A stretch of 64,000 bases of DNA from Spirochaetes bacterium RBG_16_49_21 (GTDB taxonomy: Bacteria > Spirochaetota > UBA4802 > UBA5550): the NCBI GenBank assembly GCA_001829495.1, contig MIBJ01000068.1:1-64000 (forward strand). The letters are read 5' to 3'. Each line of letters begins with the position of its first letter. The stretch's first letter is position 1. The notes below the pieces were generated by a model that did not search any database, was not told the DNA's origin, and saw only the letters and a list, made by a program, of their open reading frames with translations. A program made the position numbers and the translations under genes. Positions 10,309 through 19,724 of the stretch are shown one piece after another.

Positions 10309-10743
10309 ATGGCATCAAAAAACGAGGGAATGAACAGCACCATCGGAGAAGGGTCTGTTTTCGAAGGGAAATTTTATATAAGCGGTTCGCTGAAAATTGA
10401 CGGCAAGTTTGAGGGCGAGATCAAGACGGATGAAGAGCTTGTCGTCGGAGAAACCGGAAGAGTCAAAACAAATATACTCGCCAAATCCGTGGTTATTGCC
10501 GGTACGGTGATCGGGAACATCACCGCGCGCAATGAGGTCAGGCTCCTTGAGACCGGCAAGGTGCTGGGCGATATCACGGCGCCGACGATATCTCTCCAGA
10601 AGGGCGTTGTCGCAAACGGGAATTTTAACATTACCGGCGGGCATAAAAAAGACGCCAAAAAGATTATAGAGGATTCCTATAACGGCACGATCACACCCGT
10701 CGGCGCAGAGACAACCGAGATTCGGACAATCGCCTCACGATGA
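10309..10743 (+). CDS. Bactofilin family cytoskeletal protein
   Basis: Bactofilins polymerise into filaments without nucleotide and locate cell-wall or morphogenetic enzymes at the inner membrane. The 144-residue protein has the repeated beta-helix pattern of the family (GSLKIDGKFEGEIKTDEELVVGETGRVKTNI, then VVIAGTVIGNITA, then VRLLETGKVLGDITAPTISLQKG) with short disordered ends. It is followed 135 nt later by an M23 peptidase. This is a common bactofilin pairing and suggests peptidoglycan remodelling at a defined site. Confidence 0.93.
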   Translation: MASKNEGMNSTIGEGSVFEGKFYISGSLKIDGKFEGEIKTDEELVVGETGRVKTNILAKSVVIAGTVIGNITARNEVRLLETGKVLGDITAPTISLQKGVVANGNFNITGGHKKDAKKIIEDSYNGTITPVGAETTEIRTIASR

Positions 10744-10877
10744 GTCCTTTTCTCATAAAAAACAAAACCAAAAAACAGTATTGCGGCGCTAGCCGATATA
10801 CCGATAAACAATTAAATAAATTCGGCCGGACGGCCGAACAATTGATATAGACATATATCCGGCGTTTCTTTGATAAC

Positions 10878-11996
10878 ATGAAAAGAATATTTTCAAAGAC
10901 TATCAAATTCAGCAGATTTACCGTCTCATTGTTCACCAATGAGATCATGCTTGTTTTTATCGGCGACAAAAAAATATACATCAAAAACATCCGGCTGAGG
11001 CTGCCGTCCGTCGATATCTCCTCTCTCAGGCGGCCCCGGATTAAAACCGGACGGCGCCCCGCGTACCGGCCATATTCATCGCGCCGTAATAACCTCCCCG
11101 CCCGTACGAAAAAGCATGCTTTTGCCCTGGCTGCCGCGATCCTCGCGATCAGCTATGTTTTCTCCGTTTCTCCTTCAAAACAGAAGAACTCCATAGCGCC
11201 AGACGATGAAACGATTAAAAAGAACCTGCTCCTTTCAAAAAATACCGATTATTCGTCTCCGGAGAAAGGCCTGAAGCTCATCATAAACGAGCATACGATC
11301 GCCCGCGGCGACTTTCTGCAGAAGATCGCGAAAAAATACGGTGTGTCGGTAGAGACGATCTGCGGGACGAACAAAATCACCACCGACGGGATCCTGACGG
11401 TGGGAGCGGTGCTCAAGATACCGAACAAGGACGGCATCCTGTATACAATGCAGAAGGGAAGCGACCTCGTTTCAATAGCAAAAAAATACAAGGTCTCCTT
11501 AAAAAAAATCATTGAAGAGAATGATCTGAAAAACCCGGATTTCGTAGCAGCGAATACCGTTCTGTTTATTCCCGATGCCAAGCCGCTCAATTTATTTTCA
11601 GGCTTCATATGGCCTTCATTATTAAGGGCGGTGACCTGCGGATATGGATGGCGGAGAAATCCCTTTGAGCCGAGCCAGACCGAGTTTCATACCGGTCTTG
11701 ACATCAGATCCAACTTCCAGTGGATCAAGGCTTCAAAATACGGGAAAGTCGCCTATACCGGATGGCTGGGAGGCTACGGCAAGACCGTGGTCATCGCCCA
11801 CCCCGGAGGCTGGAAGACCCTGTACGCCCACCTCTCACGGATAATCGTCAAGACCGGCCAGCACGTCAAGCAGGGACAGCTGATCGCCATGAGCGGCAAC
11901 ACGGGACGCTCAACCGGCGCGCATTTACACTTTGAAATTTTACGGGGCGACAAAAATATCAATCCGTATATTTACTTCAGAAAAAAAAGAGAGTGA
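10878..11996 (+). CDS. LysM and M23 domain endopeptidase, membrane-anchored
   Basis: This is a predicted peptidoglycan-binding and -cleaving (or amidase-activating) protein of 372 residues. A hydrophobic helix at about 77-95 (FALAAAILAISYVFSVS) follows a basic N-terminus and suggests a single membrane pass. Two LysM domains lie at about 136-181 and 190-235, then an M23 domain (about 260-365) with HTGLD, YAHL and HLHFE, which supply the zinc ligands of lysostaphin-type enzymes. The ligands are present, so it is probably active. No strong Shine-Dalgarno is seen before ATG 10878. Confidence 0.9.
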   Translation: MKRIFSKTIKFSRFTVSLFTNEIMLVFIGDKKIYIKNIRLRLPSVDISSLRRPRIKTGRRPAYRPYSSRRNNLPARTKKHAFALAAAILAISYVFSVSPSKQKNSIAPDDETIKKNLLLSKNTDYSSPEKGLKLIINEHTIARGDFLQKIAKKYGVSVETICGTNKITTDGILTVGAVLKIPNKDGILYTMQKGSDLVSIAKKYKVSLKKIIEENDLKNPDFVAANTVLFIPDAKPLNLFSGFIWPSLLRAVTCGYGWRRNPFEPSQTEFHTGLDIRSNFQWIKASKYGKVAYTGWLGGYGKTVVIAHPGGWKTLYAHLSRIIVKTGQHVKQGQLIAMSGNTGRSTGAHLHFEILRGDKNINPYIYFRKKRE

Positions 11997-12076
11997 TCAC
12001 TCCCCGCACGGCGACGATTGACTTATCAAAAAATGAATTGACTCATTTCGATTCCACCGCTTCTGTAATGCATCAT

Positions 12077-12230
12077 TCGAATTAGACGAATATTAATTAA
12101 AGTGATCCCCCTCCCTTGATGGGAGGGGTAAGGGGAGGGTGAACTTTGGCCTACAAATTCATCTGGTTACTATAAATTAATCACCCCCACCCCGACCCTC
12201 CCCCCATTTAGGGGGAGGGAGAAAGAGGCA
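12077..12230. repeat. Dispersed non-coding element, copy B (inverted)
   Basis: This copy is the reverse complement of the element at 40.0 kb. GAATTAGACGAATATTAATT followed by CCCCCTCCCTTGATGGG lines up base for base, with few changes, with the right end of that copy. The right part (CACCCCCACCCCGACCC and the GGGGGAGGGAGAAAGAGG tail) matches its left part. It lies immediately upstream of glyS, so it probably forms part of the glyS leader. Confidence 0.85.
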
Positions 12231-12251
12231 TTATTAACCGGAGCCATGCAC

Positions 12252-14327
12252 ATGCTGAAGGATGCCAACTTTTTATGCGAGCTGGGCACTGAGGAGATAC
12301 CGGCCGGATACCTGCCGCCGGCCATTGAGGCGGCCAAAAGGCTGTTTATCGATAATCTTGAAGAGAACAGGATAAATTTCAAAAGTATCGAGGTATACGC
12401 AACCCCGCGGAGGATCGCTATCCTCGCCTCCGGCATGGCAGAGACCCAGCGGGAAGAGGTCGCGGAGATCAAAGGGCCTTCGGTGAAGGCTGCGTATGGC
12501 GCGGACGGTTCGCCGACAAGAGCCCTGGAAGGCTTTCTGAAAGGGAACGGCATCGCGCGTGAGGACCTCGCTACCCGGGATACTGATAAAGGCGCGTATC
12601 TGTTCGCCAGAAAGAGGCTTGCGAAGAAAAAAACCGCCGATCTGTTGCCCGGCATAATAGCCGGAATCATCGCGCAGATACCCTTCCCCAAGAGGATGCG
12701 GTGGAGCGACAAGGCGGTCACCTTCCCCCGGCCCATCAGGTACTTTCTCATTATTCTTGACGGCGGCGGCCCGTTAGAGATCGACGGAGTCGCGTCGTCG
12801 AACAAGACCCGCGGCCATTACATCCAGCATAACCGGATGCTCGAGGTAAATTCAATCAAGGACTATGACGGCATTCTCAAACAGAACGGGGTCATCGTTA
12901 ACCAGCAGGAAAGAAAGGAGATCATCAAGCGCGATCTTGAGGAGGCGGCGCATAAGGCTAAAGGCTTTCTCCTCGAAGACGAGGAGCTCCTCGACACGGT
13001 GACCTATCTGACGGAGCAGCCGAGCGTGTGCGCGTGCAGCTTTGACGGCAATTTCCTGAAGCTCCCCGATATCATCCTCATCGCCGAGATGCGGGAGCAC
13101 CAGAAATACTTTTCGGTCATCGGCCCGGACAAGAAGCTTACGAATAAATTTCTCGTGGTGTCGAACAACCCGCCCACGCCGCATGTTACGGCCGGAAACG
13201 AGCGGGTCATCGCCGCGCGCTTAAACGACGCGCGCTTCTTTTACGAAGAAGACCGGAAGGTGAAGCTCGCCGACCGGGTCCAGACGCTCACCAGCGTGCT
13301 TTTCCACAAGGAGCTCGGCTCCATCTACGATAAGGTGCAGAGGATGCAGGACATCGCGGATTTTGTATGCCGGCGCCTTAACCTGGACGGCACGCTTGAA
13401 GCAAAAATAAGGAGGGCCGTTTCCCTGTGCAAGACCGATCTCGTCACCGCCGTGGTATTCGAGTTTCCCTCGCTTCAGGGAAAAATCGGCAGAATTTACG
13501 CGCTCGAGGACGGGGAAGACCCCGATGTGGCCGATGCGATCGAGGAGCATTACCGGCCGCGGTTCAGCGGCGACCGCCTCCCCTCAGCCATGACCTCCCT
13601 CGCGGTTTCCCTGGCTGAAAAGGTGGACAATATATTCGGCTCCTTCTCGGTGGGGAATATCCCGAAAGGCTCGGCTGACCCGTATGCCCTGCGACGGCAG
13701 GCTAGTGCCATTGTCGAGATTCTCATCAGGAATGAGATCAATCTTGAATTGGAGGAGCTCCTGGATGCAGCGACGAAAAATTATAAAAATGGCGTCCGGA
13801 TCGTGGACTCGATCCTTCAGTTCATCGCAGCACGAGCAAAGACGATTTTCTCGGAGAGCGGCCTCTCCCATGATGAGATCGACGCCTGCCTGTCGACCGG
13901 CTCGAGCGATTATCTGGAGCTCTTCCGCCGCGCCCGGAGCGTGAACGAATTCCGGAAAAATGAGAATTTCTCCCGTATGCTCCTCAGCTTCAAGCGGATG
14001 AACAACATCGTATCCGCCTTCAGAAAGGAGAATAAAGCCTACCCGCTCTCCTTCGATCCGGCGCTCTTCCGGCACGAAGAGGAAAGGGAGCTGTATGATT
14101 TTTTTCAATCGAAAAGCGAAACGATCGGAAGGCTCATATCCGCAAGCAACTACATCGAGCTTTTCGGGCTCCTGATCGAGGCCAAGCCCATAATAGACCG
14201 GTTTTTCGACAAGGTCCTGGTCATGGAGAATGATACAAGGCTTCGCGACAACAGGCTGTACGTACTGGAAAGCATCCTGAAAAACTTTACAAAGCTCATG
14301 GATTTCTCGAGAATAGAGGATCGGTGA
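12252..14327 (+). CDS. glyS: Glycyl-tRNA synthetase beta subunit
   Basis: This is the beta chain of the alpha2beta2 bacterial glycyl-tRNA synthetase, supplying tRNA binding. The diagnostic N-terminus FLCELGTEEIPAGYL, RMRWSDKAVTFPRPIRYFL, ADPYALRRQASAIVEIL and a C-terminal DALR-like anticodon-binding region are all present. About 691 residues is the normal length. ATG 12252 gives the usual short N-terminus; ATG 12246 adds two residues. In most genomes glyQ (alpha) lies immediately upstream. Here that place is taken by a dispersed repeat and the M23 gene, and no glyQ is in the window. Confidence 0.95.
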   Translation: MLKDANFLCELGTEEIPAGYLPPAIEAAKRLFIDNLEENRINFKSIEVYATPRRIAILASGMAETQREEVAEIKGPSVKAAYGADGSPTRALEGFLKGNGIAREDLATRDTDKGAYLFARKRLAKKKTADLLPGIIAGIIAQIPFPKRMRWSDKAVTFPRPIRYFLIILDGGGPLEIDGVASSNKTRGHYIQHNRMLEVNSIKDYDGILKQNGVIVNQQERKEIIKRDLEEAAHKAKGFLLEDEELLDTVTYLTEQPSVCACSFDGNFLKLPDIILIAEMREHQKYFSVIGPDKKLTNKFLVVSNNPPTPHVTAGNERVIAARLNDARFFYEEDRKVKLADRVQTLTSVLFHKELGSIYDKVQRMQDIADFVCRRLNLDGTLEAKIRRAVSLCKTDLVTAVVFEFPSLQGKIGRIYALEDGEDPDVADAIEEHYRPRFSGDRLPSAMTSLAVSLAEKVDNIFGSFSVGNIPKGSADPYALRRQASAIVEILIRNEINLELEELLDAATKNYKNGVRIVDSILQFIAARAKTIFSESGLSHDEIDACLSTGSSDYLELFRRARSVNEFRKNENFSRMLLSFKRMNNIVSAFRKENKAYPLSFDPALFRHEEERELYDFFQSKSETIGRLISASNYIELFGLLIEAKPIIDRFFDKVLVMENDTRLRDNRLYVLESILKNFTKLMDFSRIEDR

Positions 14328-14332
14328 CCGCC

Positions 14333-15586
14333 ATGAGGATCTGCCTCCTCTCGTACCGCGGCAACCCCTACTCCGGCGGTCAGGGAATATACCTCAAGTA
14401 CATCGCCGAGGAGATGGTGCGCCAGGGCCACAAGGTCCACGCAGTGGTGGGGCCTCCGTATCCGCCGCCGATGAAGGGCGTTAAACTCCATAAAATAGAG
14501 AACAGCCACTACTACGAACGTAACGGCGCGGATATAATCGACCGGAACGAGCCGTTCGGGATATTCAAGCCGCTCAACTTTTACGAGTACTGCGCCACCA
14601 GGCTTGGCGCTTTTTCCGAGATCAGCTCATTCACCTTCCGTGCGTTCCAACTGGTACGGAGGATTCATGCAAAATACAAATTCGATGTCATCCACGACAA
14701 CCAGTCGATCGGCTACGGCCTCCTCTTAATAAAATATCTCGACATCCCGGTGGTAGCCACCATCCACCATCCGCTGTCCATCGACCTGGCAAGCACCCTG
14801 GAGCGGGCCCCGACATTCAAAAAGAAGATCAAGACCGTCATTTTCTATCCCACCATGATGCAGGCGTTCGTGTCCAAGCGGCTCGACCACATCATCACCG
14901 TGTCACAGAGCGCGAAAACAATGATACACCGCGACTTCGGCGTGCCCCCGGCCGGGATGACCGTGATCTACAACGGCATAGACCGGAGCATATTCCGTCC
15001 CCTTCGGAATGTTCGGAAAAAAAAGGGGAAAATCATATTCGTGGGAAACATTGAGGACGGAAAAAAAGGATTCGCCTACCTGTTAAAGGCCCTCACCCTC
15101 ATCGACGCCGGAGTGCGGCTTACGGTCGTGGACGGAGGCGCTCCTCACCGGAAGATTACGGAACTGCTCATCAAGAAGATGAGGCTCGGCGACAGGGTGG
15201 AGTTCACGGGCAAGACCTCCACCGAAGAACTCGTACGCCATTACAGTGAGTCCGTGCTCGCACTCGTCCCGTCGGTATATGAAGGCTTCGGCCTTCCCGC
15301 GGCCGAGGCCATGTCGTGCGGCGTGCCGGTGGTGGCAAGCGACGGCGGCGCCCTGCCGGAGGTCTTGGGAGACGCCGGTATTGTGGTGCCGGCCAGGGAT
15401 GAAGCCGCAATAGCATCTGCGGTGAATGGACTCCTTGCGGATCCGAGAAAACTTAAGGAGATGAGCCGCAGGGGAATCGAGCGGGTGGAGAAGCACTTTA
15501 AATGGGACAGGGCGGTAAGGGAGATTATCGAGGTTTATAAGAGATCGAGATCATCGGAATACCGATGGCGAAATAGTGCCTGCTAA
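14333..15586 (+). CDS. GT4-family glycosyltransferase
   Basis: This is a GT-B fold glycosyltransferase of about 417 residues. The N-terminal acceptor domain begins MRICLLSYRGNPYSGGQGIYL. The C-terminal donor-binding domain has GIDRSIFRP, GNIEDGKKGF and the family signature SVYEGFGLPAAEAMSCGVPVVASDGGALPEVLG (E-x7-E type). ATG 14333 is chosen; GTG 14324 overlaps the glyS stop, but its spacing to AGAGGA is only 3 nt. The overlap or tight spacing implies coupling with glyS. Donor and acceptor cannot be told from sequence; a role in envelope polysaccharide or lipid glycosylation is inferred. Confidence 0.85.
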   Translation: MRICLLSYRGNPYSGGQGIYLKYIAEEMVRQGHKVHAVVGPPYPPPMKGVKLHKIENSHYYERNGADIIDRNEPFGIFKPLNFYEYCATRLGAFSEISSFTFRAFQLVRRIHAKYKFDVIHDNQSIGYGLLLIKYLDIPVVATIHHPLSIDLASTLERAPTFKKKIKTVIFYPTMMQAFVSKRLDHIITVSQSAKTMIHRDFGVPPAGMTVIYNGIDRSIFRPLRNVRKKKGKIIFVGNIEDGKKGFAYLLKALTLIDAGVRLTVVDGGAPHRKITELLIKKMRLGDRVEFTGKTSTEELVRHYSESVLALVPSVYEGFGLPAAEAMSCGVPVVASDGGALPEVLGDAGIVVPARDEAAIASAVNGLLADPRKLKEMSRRGIERVEKHFKWDRAVREIIEVYKRSRSSEYRWRNSAC

Positions 15587-15598
15587 GTGCGGTACCAT

Positions 15599-16762
15599 TT
15601 ATGCCTGCTTTCTCTTGGCTTCAATTACGATCTGTGCCACGTCCATGACCCTCATTTGATTCTCCAACCCTTCGTCTTTAACGGCGTCTTCCAGCATTTT
15701 CTTGCAGATCGGACATGCTACGGCAACTACCTCGGCGCCATACTCTTCTGCCTCCCTGACGCGCCGTCTGGCGGAGCTGTCCTGGCCTGAGCCGAGCATA
15801 TCGGAAAAATAATTTCCGCCCCCGCCCCCGCAACACAGGGCGCTGTTCATATTCCTTCCCATCTCCATATAATCAAGCCCCGGCACGGATTGAAGTATAT
15901 TCCTCGGTTCGAGATAGACGCCGTTCCATCTTCCGAGATAGCAGGGATCATGATAAGTCACCCTGGCCTTAAACGATCCAAGAGGTAATTTATCCTTAAT
16001 GATTTTATTAAGCATCTGAGTATAATGATAGACCTCAAACTTACCGCCCAACAATGGATACGCATTCTTCATCGCATTAAAGGCATGGGGAGAGAGGGTG
16101 ATGATCCTGGCAATTCCACGTTTGGTAAATTGGTCTATATTATTAACGGCCAGATGCTCGCTGAGCGCTTTTTCGCCAAGGGCATTGACGTCATTCCCAT
16201 CGCTCGTCTCGTTTTCGCCGAGAATCCCGAACGAAATGCCGGCATTCAAAAACAGTGAAGCAACGGCGCGCGTCATTTTTATTCCCGATTCATCAAAAGA
16301 GCCCACGTCGCCTGCATAAAATAGATATTCCTGTCCGTTATATACGGGGACGTCCAGACCTTTCGCCCAGTCGCCCCTTTCAGACTGAGGTTTTTTGAAA
16401 GGATTCCCCCTGTTATATATTTCAGTCAGATAATTCCTGATTGAAGGAGGAAGCTTGCCCGTGTTTACGATTTCCTCTCTTGCCGCTATTATCATATCGA
16501 CGAGATGATCTTTTATCCCCGGAATACCGCATGCTTCAACGCAGTTTTTACAGGTGGCGCATGAAAACAGCACCTCCTTGAACCTGTCGCTTGCATCCAG
16601 ATCTCCCGTTAACCATGCCCTTAAGAGCCACAGTCTCCCGCCGGGTGAGTACGTCTCGAAACGATACTTCAGGTAAGACGGGCAATTAATATCCATGAAG
16701 TTTACCGGTAATTTGCACCACCCGCACCGAAAACACCGGTGCAACAGTTCTTCATGTTTCAT
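15599..16762 (-). CDS. (Fe-S)-binding CCG-domain oxidoreductase subunit (GlcF/HdrD-like)
   Basis: This 387-residue subunit carries an N-terminal ferredoxin-like Cys cluster (CFRCGWC and CATCKNCVEACGIPG, about 10-85). It also has a C-terminal CCG domain with the CX(n)CCX(n)CXXC arrangement (DPCYLG ... ALCCGGGGG ... CPICKK) that holds special 4Fe-4S centres in HdrB/HdrD and GlcF proteins. It is the last gene of the TetR operon; its ATG abuts the stop of the FAD gene (TAAATG), with GGGAGG upstream. It probably passes electrons between the FAD subunit and a quinone, thiol or other carrier. The physiological substrate is unknown. Confidence 0.85.
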   Translation of the reverse strand: MKHEELLHRCFRCGWCKLPVNFMDINCPSYLKYRFETYSPGGRLWLLRAWLTGDLDASDRFKEVLFSCATCKNCVEACGIPGIKDHLVDMIIAAREEIVNTGKLPPSIRNYLTEIYNRGNPFKKPQSERGDWAKGLDVPVYNGQEYLFYAGDVGSFDESGIKMTRAVASLFLNAGISFGILGENETSDGNDVNALGEKALSEHLAVNNIDQFTKRGIARIITLSPHAFNAMKNAYPLLGGKFEVYHYTQMLNKIIKDKLPLGSFKARVTYHDPCYLGRWNGVYLEPRNILQSVPGLDYMEMGRNMNSALCCGGGGGNYFSDMLGSGQDSSARRRVREAEEYGAEVVAVACPICKKMLEDAVKDEGLENQMRVMDVAQIVIEAKRKQA

Positions 16763-18139
16763 TTAGCCAACCTCCCAGTTCCCCGGATTCATAATTCCCT
16801 TGGGATCGAGCACGGATCGAAGACGGTTCATGAGCTGAAACGTATTGGGATCCATATGTTTGATAATCTCCTTTTGGGCCGGCGCCTCCGCCTTCCAGGG
16901 AATGCCTCCCAGCTTCAATACCGCATTATTGGTTTCATGAAGCGCATTCCGCGCCAGGTCCACATCGGCATCGATCGCCCTGTTGAACGTATAGGTGTAG
17001 GAAAACATCATGCAATGCCCGCCGATAATCCGTGCGGCCATAAGATTATCGATACCGAATTTCTTTGAGATTTCAACCCCGATATTATACGCTCCAGCGA
17101 AGAGCTCGATGGGCATGATCGATCCCACATATTCGAATCCGCCTCCTTTCTTTTCATCAGCGACCTGAGTAGGCTGAGGGTTGGGGGCCTTCAGTAAATC
17201 CGCTCTGCTCGCCGGAGGCAAGGGCGCGAACCCGCCTGTTTTATCATCGATGTATTTTTTCACCGAGGCGCGGATCAGGTTTCTCTTCCAGGTTAATTCC
17301 TCCTTTGTGTCCGCCCCGTAATTGATTATCACCATAGGAAATATTTGGACTCTGCCGATTATGCAGCTTACGCCTGCGGTTATATCCTCGGTCAATTGGG
17401 TGCCGGTCAGCCTGTGTAGGACATCAGCAATAAGCTCTATATCGCCGGTAATGAATACCCGCGCGTCATTATACGGATGGGCGGGAAAAAGCTTGATTGA
17501 GAGCTTCGTCACTATGCCGGTTGTTCCTGCCCAGCCGATGAAGAGTCCCGAGAGGTCCGGGAGCGGCGCGCGGGAAAACCAGTAAGGGGATGCGGAGCAC
17601 GATCCGGTCTTCACGATCTCGCCTGTCGGCAGAACGGCCTCCATTCCATTCAGCATTTCCGAATGGAATCCGCCTATTTGAGAAAGATGGCCTGAACCGT
17701 GAATAAGCACATTCCCCCCGACGGTGGCGATCGGCGGCGCGTCGGGGATCGAGTGTTTGAGCCCCGGATGATGCCTTTTGAGATAGGCCTGGAGAATCCC
17801 CTGCGATGTACCGGCCTCTACCAGGGCATACCGGCTCGTCTCGTTTACTTCCAGGATCCGGTTCATCCTTTTCAGGTCCATTACCATACCGCCCTTAAGC
17901 GCCCTGGTAAGCCCTGACAGAACAAGCCCGCCGCCCATGGGCACAACGGGCACCCCTTCCCGGTTGGCCAGCAGCACGATCTTTTGCACTTCTTCCGTGG
18001 AATCAGGCATTACCACAAAATCGGGAGCTGCGGGCAGCATGGTGCCCATATCGCGGGAATAGATAAAAAGCTCTTCCGGTTGATTGGAAACGAATTCCGC
18101 TCCGACAATATCTTTAAGCTCATTATATATTTTTTCCAT
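16763..18139 (-). CDS. FAD-binding oxidoreductase (GlcD/lactate dehydrogenase-like)
   Basis: This 458-residue flavoprotein belongs to the PCMH/VAO superfamily. The FAD-binding domain has VPVVPMGGGLVLSG (about 62-75) and the PPIATVGGNVLIHGSGH pyrophosphate-loop region. A C-terminal FAD-oxidase domain ends VLDPKGIMNPGNW, a typical GlcD/D-lactate dehydrogenase terminus. It oxidises a 2-hydroxy acid in most relatives. Flanking Fe-S subunits on both sides make a GlcDF/LldEFG-like complex likely. The substrate cannot be told from sequence. Confidence 0.88.
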   Translation of the reverse strand: MEKIYNELKDIVGAEFVSNQPEELFIYSRDMGTMLPAAPDFVVMPDSTEEVQKIVLLANREGVPVVPMGGGLVLSGLTRALKGGMVMDLKRMNRILEVNETSRYALVEAGTSQGILQAYLKRHHPGLKHSIPDAPPIATVGGNVLIHGSGHLSQIGGFHSEMLNGMEAVLPTGEIVKTGSCSASPYWFSRAPLPDLSGLFIGWAGTTGIVTKLSIKLFPAHPYNDARVFITGDIELIADVLHRLTGTQLTEDITAGVSCIIGRVQIFPMVIINYGADTKEELTWKRNLIRASVKKYIDDKTGGFAPLPPASRADLLKAPNPQPTQVADEKKGGGFEYVGSIMPIELFAGAYNIGVEISKKFGIDNLMAARIIGGHCMMFSYTYTFNRAIDADVDLARNALHETNNAVLKLGGIPWKAEAPAQKEIIKHMDPNTFQLMNRLRSVLDPKGIMNPGNWEVG

Positions 18140-18158
18140 GGTATTGCCCCCTGTTAAT

Positions 18159-19178
18159 CTATTCGCCTAACGCGATATGACAAAGCTCGCTCATCAGAAT
18201 GGGAATAATGCCGCGCTCCGCCACCAGGTCCTTCATGGTGAAGAAACAGGCCGGGCAATTAAAAACGCAGTATTTTGCCCCCGCTGCCGCCATATCGTCG
18301 ATGTTCCTCTTCTGCACGTCATCGGCCAGCTCGTCCTTTTGCTGCGCCTGTATGGTGCCCGCACAGCACAGGGCGTTTTCCCGGTCGTACTGCCGTTTGA
18401 CCCGTTCCGCGCCGATCCTCGCGAATATGTCGTCAACCCAGTGTTGGGTCTCCGGAACAAGGCGGTTGGAGCAGGGACGCTGATACGCGACTTTTTCATT
18501 AAGCGGACGTATCTGTTTTTTAAGGGCATCCAGTTTCCGGGTCAGGTACTCGAACAGGTGGATCGGCTTAAAAGGAACCTCAATGCCGAAAGCAGGCGCG
18601 AGATGGGTGTAGGTGCCGTAGCATTCGTCGTGAAAACAGATGAATTCGTCAACGCCGCTCTCCTTGAGATAGTTATTCCGGATATTATCGATCATCTTGG
18701 GGAGGCGCTCGCGTATGGTCGAATTCCTGGCAAAGTGAAGCCACATGATATTGCAAAATACATCGTATCCCCCGAAAGTGGATGCTCCTTCGAAGAGCTT
18801 TCCGCGAATCGTGCCCTGCAGCATGGGAAAGGCGCACATATTCACCACGGGCGCCCGGAGCTTCTGAGGTTTGATTCTTCCCCGGGGTCTCATGACGAGG
18901 AGTTGTTGCTCCGTTAAAGGAATGGGTACGGGCCACGCCTTTTTTTCTTCCTGGCGCTCAACGATCATATAAAAGGGATGGTTTTTATTAGGACAATACT
19001 CTTCACACGCGTAGCAGGTCGCGCAATCACCAAGCACGCGCGAATCGTCGCCCCGAATAAGCTTCTTCCATTCTTCCCTGGCTTCGTCCAGACCCAGGTC
19101 CATGTACTGGCATTTCATCAGGCAATCTATTGATTTGCATTTTTCGCAGATTTTTTCATTGAATTTCAATTCATACAT
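18159..19178 (-). CDS. (Fe-S)-binding heterodisulfide-reductase-like subunit
   Basis: The product is 339 residues from ATG 19178, which has AAGGAG upstream; a longer open frame to 19526 overlaps the next gene and is not supported. An N-terminal ferredoxin-like part (CEKCKSIDCLMKC and CATCYACEEYCPNKN) is followed by two CCG-type segments (HDECYGTYTHLAPAFG; RPCSNR ... ALCCAG ... CPACFFTM). It resembles HdrB/HdrD and glycolate oxidase Fe-S subunits. It is the second CCG subunit of this operon, on the upstream side of the FAD gene. Confidence 0.82.
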   Translation of the reverse strand: MYELKFNEKICEKCKSIDCLMKCQYMDLGLDEAREEWKKLIRGDDSRVLGDCATCYACEEYCPNKNHPFYMIVERQEEKKAWPVPIPLTEQQLLVMRPRGRIKPQKLRAPVVNMCAFPMLQGTIRGKLFEGASTFGGYDVFCNIMWLHFARNSTIRERLPKMIDNIRNNYLKESGVDEFICFHDECYGTYTHLAPAFGIEVPFKPIHLFEYLTRKLDALKKQIRPLNEKVAYQRPCSNRLVPETQHWVDDIFARIGAERVKRQYDRENALCCAGTIQAQQKDELADDVQKRNIDDMAAAGAKYCVFNCPACFFTMKDLVAERGIIPILMSELCHIALGE

Positions 19179-19204
19179 GGCCGCGCTCCTTTCATGGATA
19201 TGGC

Positions 19205-19720
19205 TTATTTTTTCTTTTGCTGCTCCTCGAGAATGATCCGGGTCGTCATCCTCGCCACCTCGCCGACGAGCGTCGAACATTTTTCCATCATCCCCGCCTT
19301 CGCTGCCGCTGCCAATTCTGAAGGATCGTACAGGTTGTAGAATCTGCCGATCAGCGAGGTCTGAATATCCGCGCAGCGCGCGGAGCCGTATTTCTCGACA
19401 AACCGGTCGTGCAGCTTCTTTGAAAGCAGATTGGCCTTTACAAGCTTCCTCATGTCGCCGAAGTCCTTTTTGTCCCTTCCAAACATATAGCTTATCGCCA
19501 TGACGCCGCCTGACAGGGCGCCGCAATGCCCGTCGCCGGTCAATCCCACGCCGTCCGCCAGGCCGGTCCCGGCTTTGAAAACATCGTCATTTTCAATCTC
19601 CAGCGCGTCGAACACGCCCGCAATCGTACATTGCGGGCATCCCCCGCCCCGCATTTCATATTTTTTCGCGTTTTCAAACGCCTTGTCTGATTTTTCATTC
19701 AGTGATTTTTCATTTTGCAT
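19205..19720 (-). CDS. C_GCAxxG_C_C family redox-active protein
   Basis: The 171-residue protein has the Cys pattern of the C_GCAxxG_C_C family: GGGCPQC near 28-33, GHCGALSGG near 64-72, then single Cys further on (SARCAD, MEKCST). Relatives in anaerobes are thought to be redox-active or cofactor-binding, but no reaction is established. It lies 4 nt after tetR and 26 nt before the Fe-S subunit gene, so it is probably part of the same oxidoreductase system. The first Gly-Cys of the motif differs slightly (HCGALSGG). Confidence 0.75.
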   Translation of the reverse strand: MQNEKSLNEKSDKAFENAKKYEMRGGGCPQCTIAGVFDALEIENDDVFKAGTGLADGVGLTGDGHCGALSGGVMAISYMFGRDKKDFGDMRKLVKANLLSKKLHDRFVEKYGSARCADIQTSLIGRFYNLYDPSELAAAAKAGMMEKCSTLVGEVARMTTRIILEEQQKKK

Positions 19721-19724
19721 AAGC

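Noticed and set aside
18177..18917. 246-residue plus-strand open frame
   Set aside because: It is a shadow of the minus-strand Fe-S subunit, which has clear Cys motifs in its own frame.
19205..19526. Longer start for the Fe-S subunit gene (to 19526)
   Set aside because: The extra 116 residues overlap the C_GCAxxG gene out of frame and show no homology. ATG 19178 has a proper AGGAG site.
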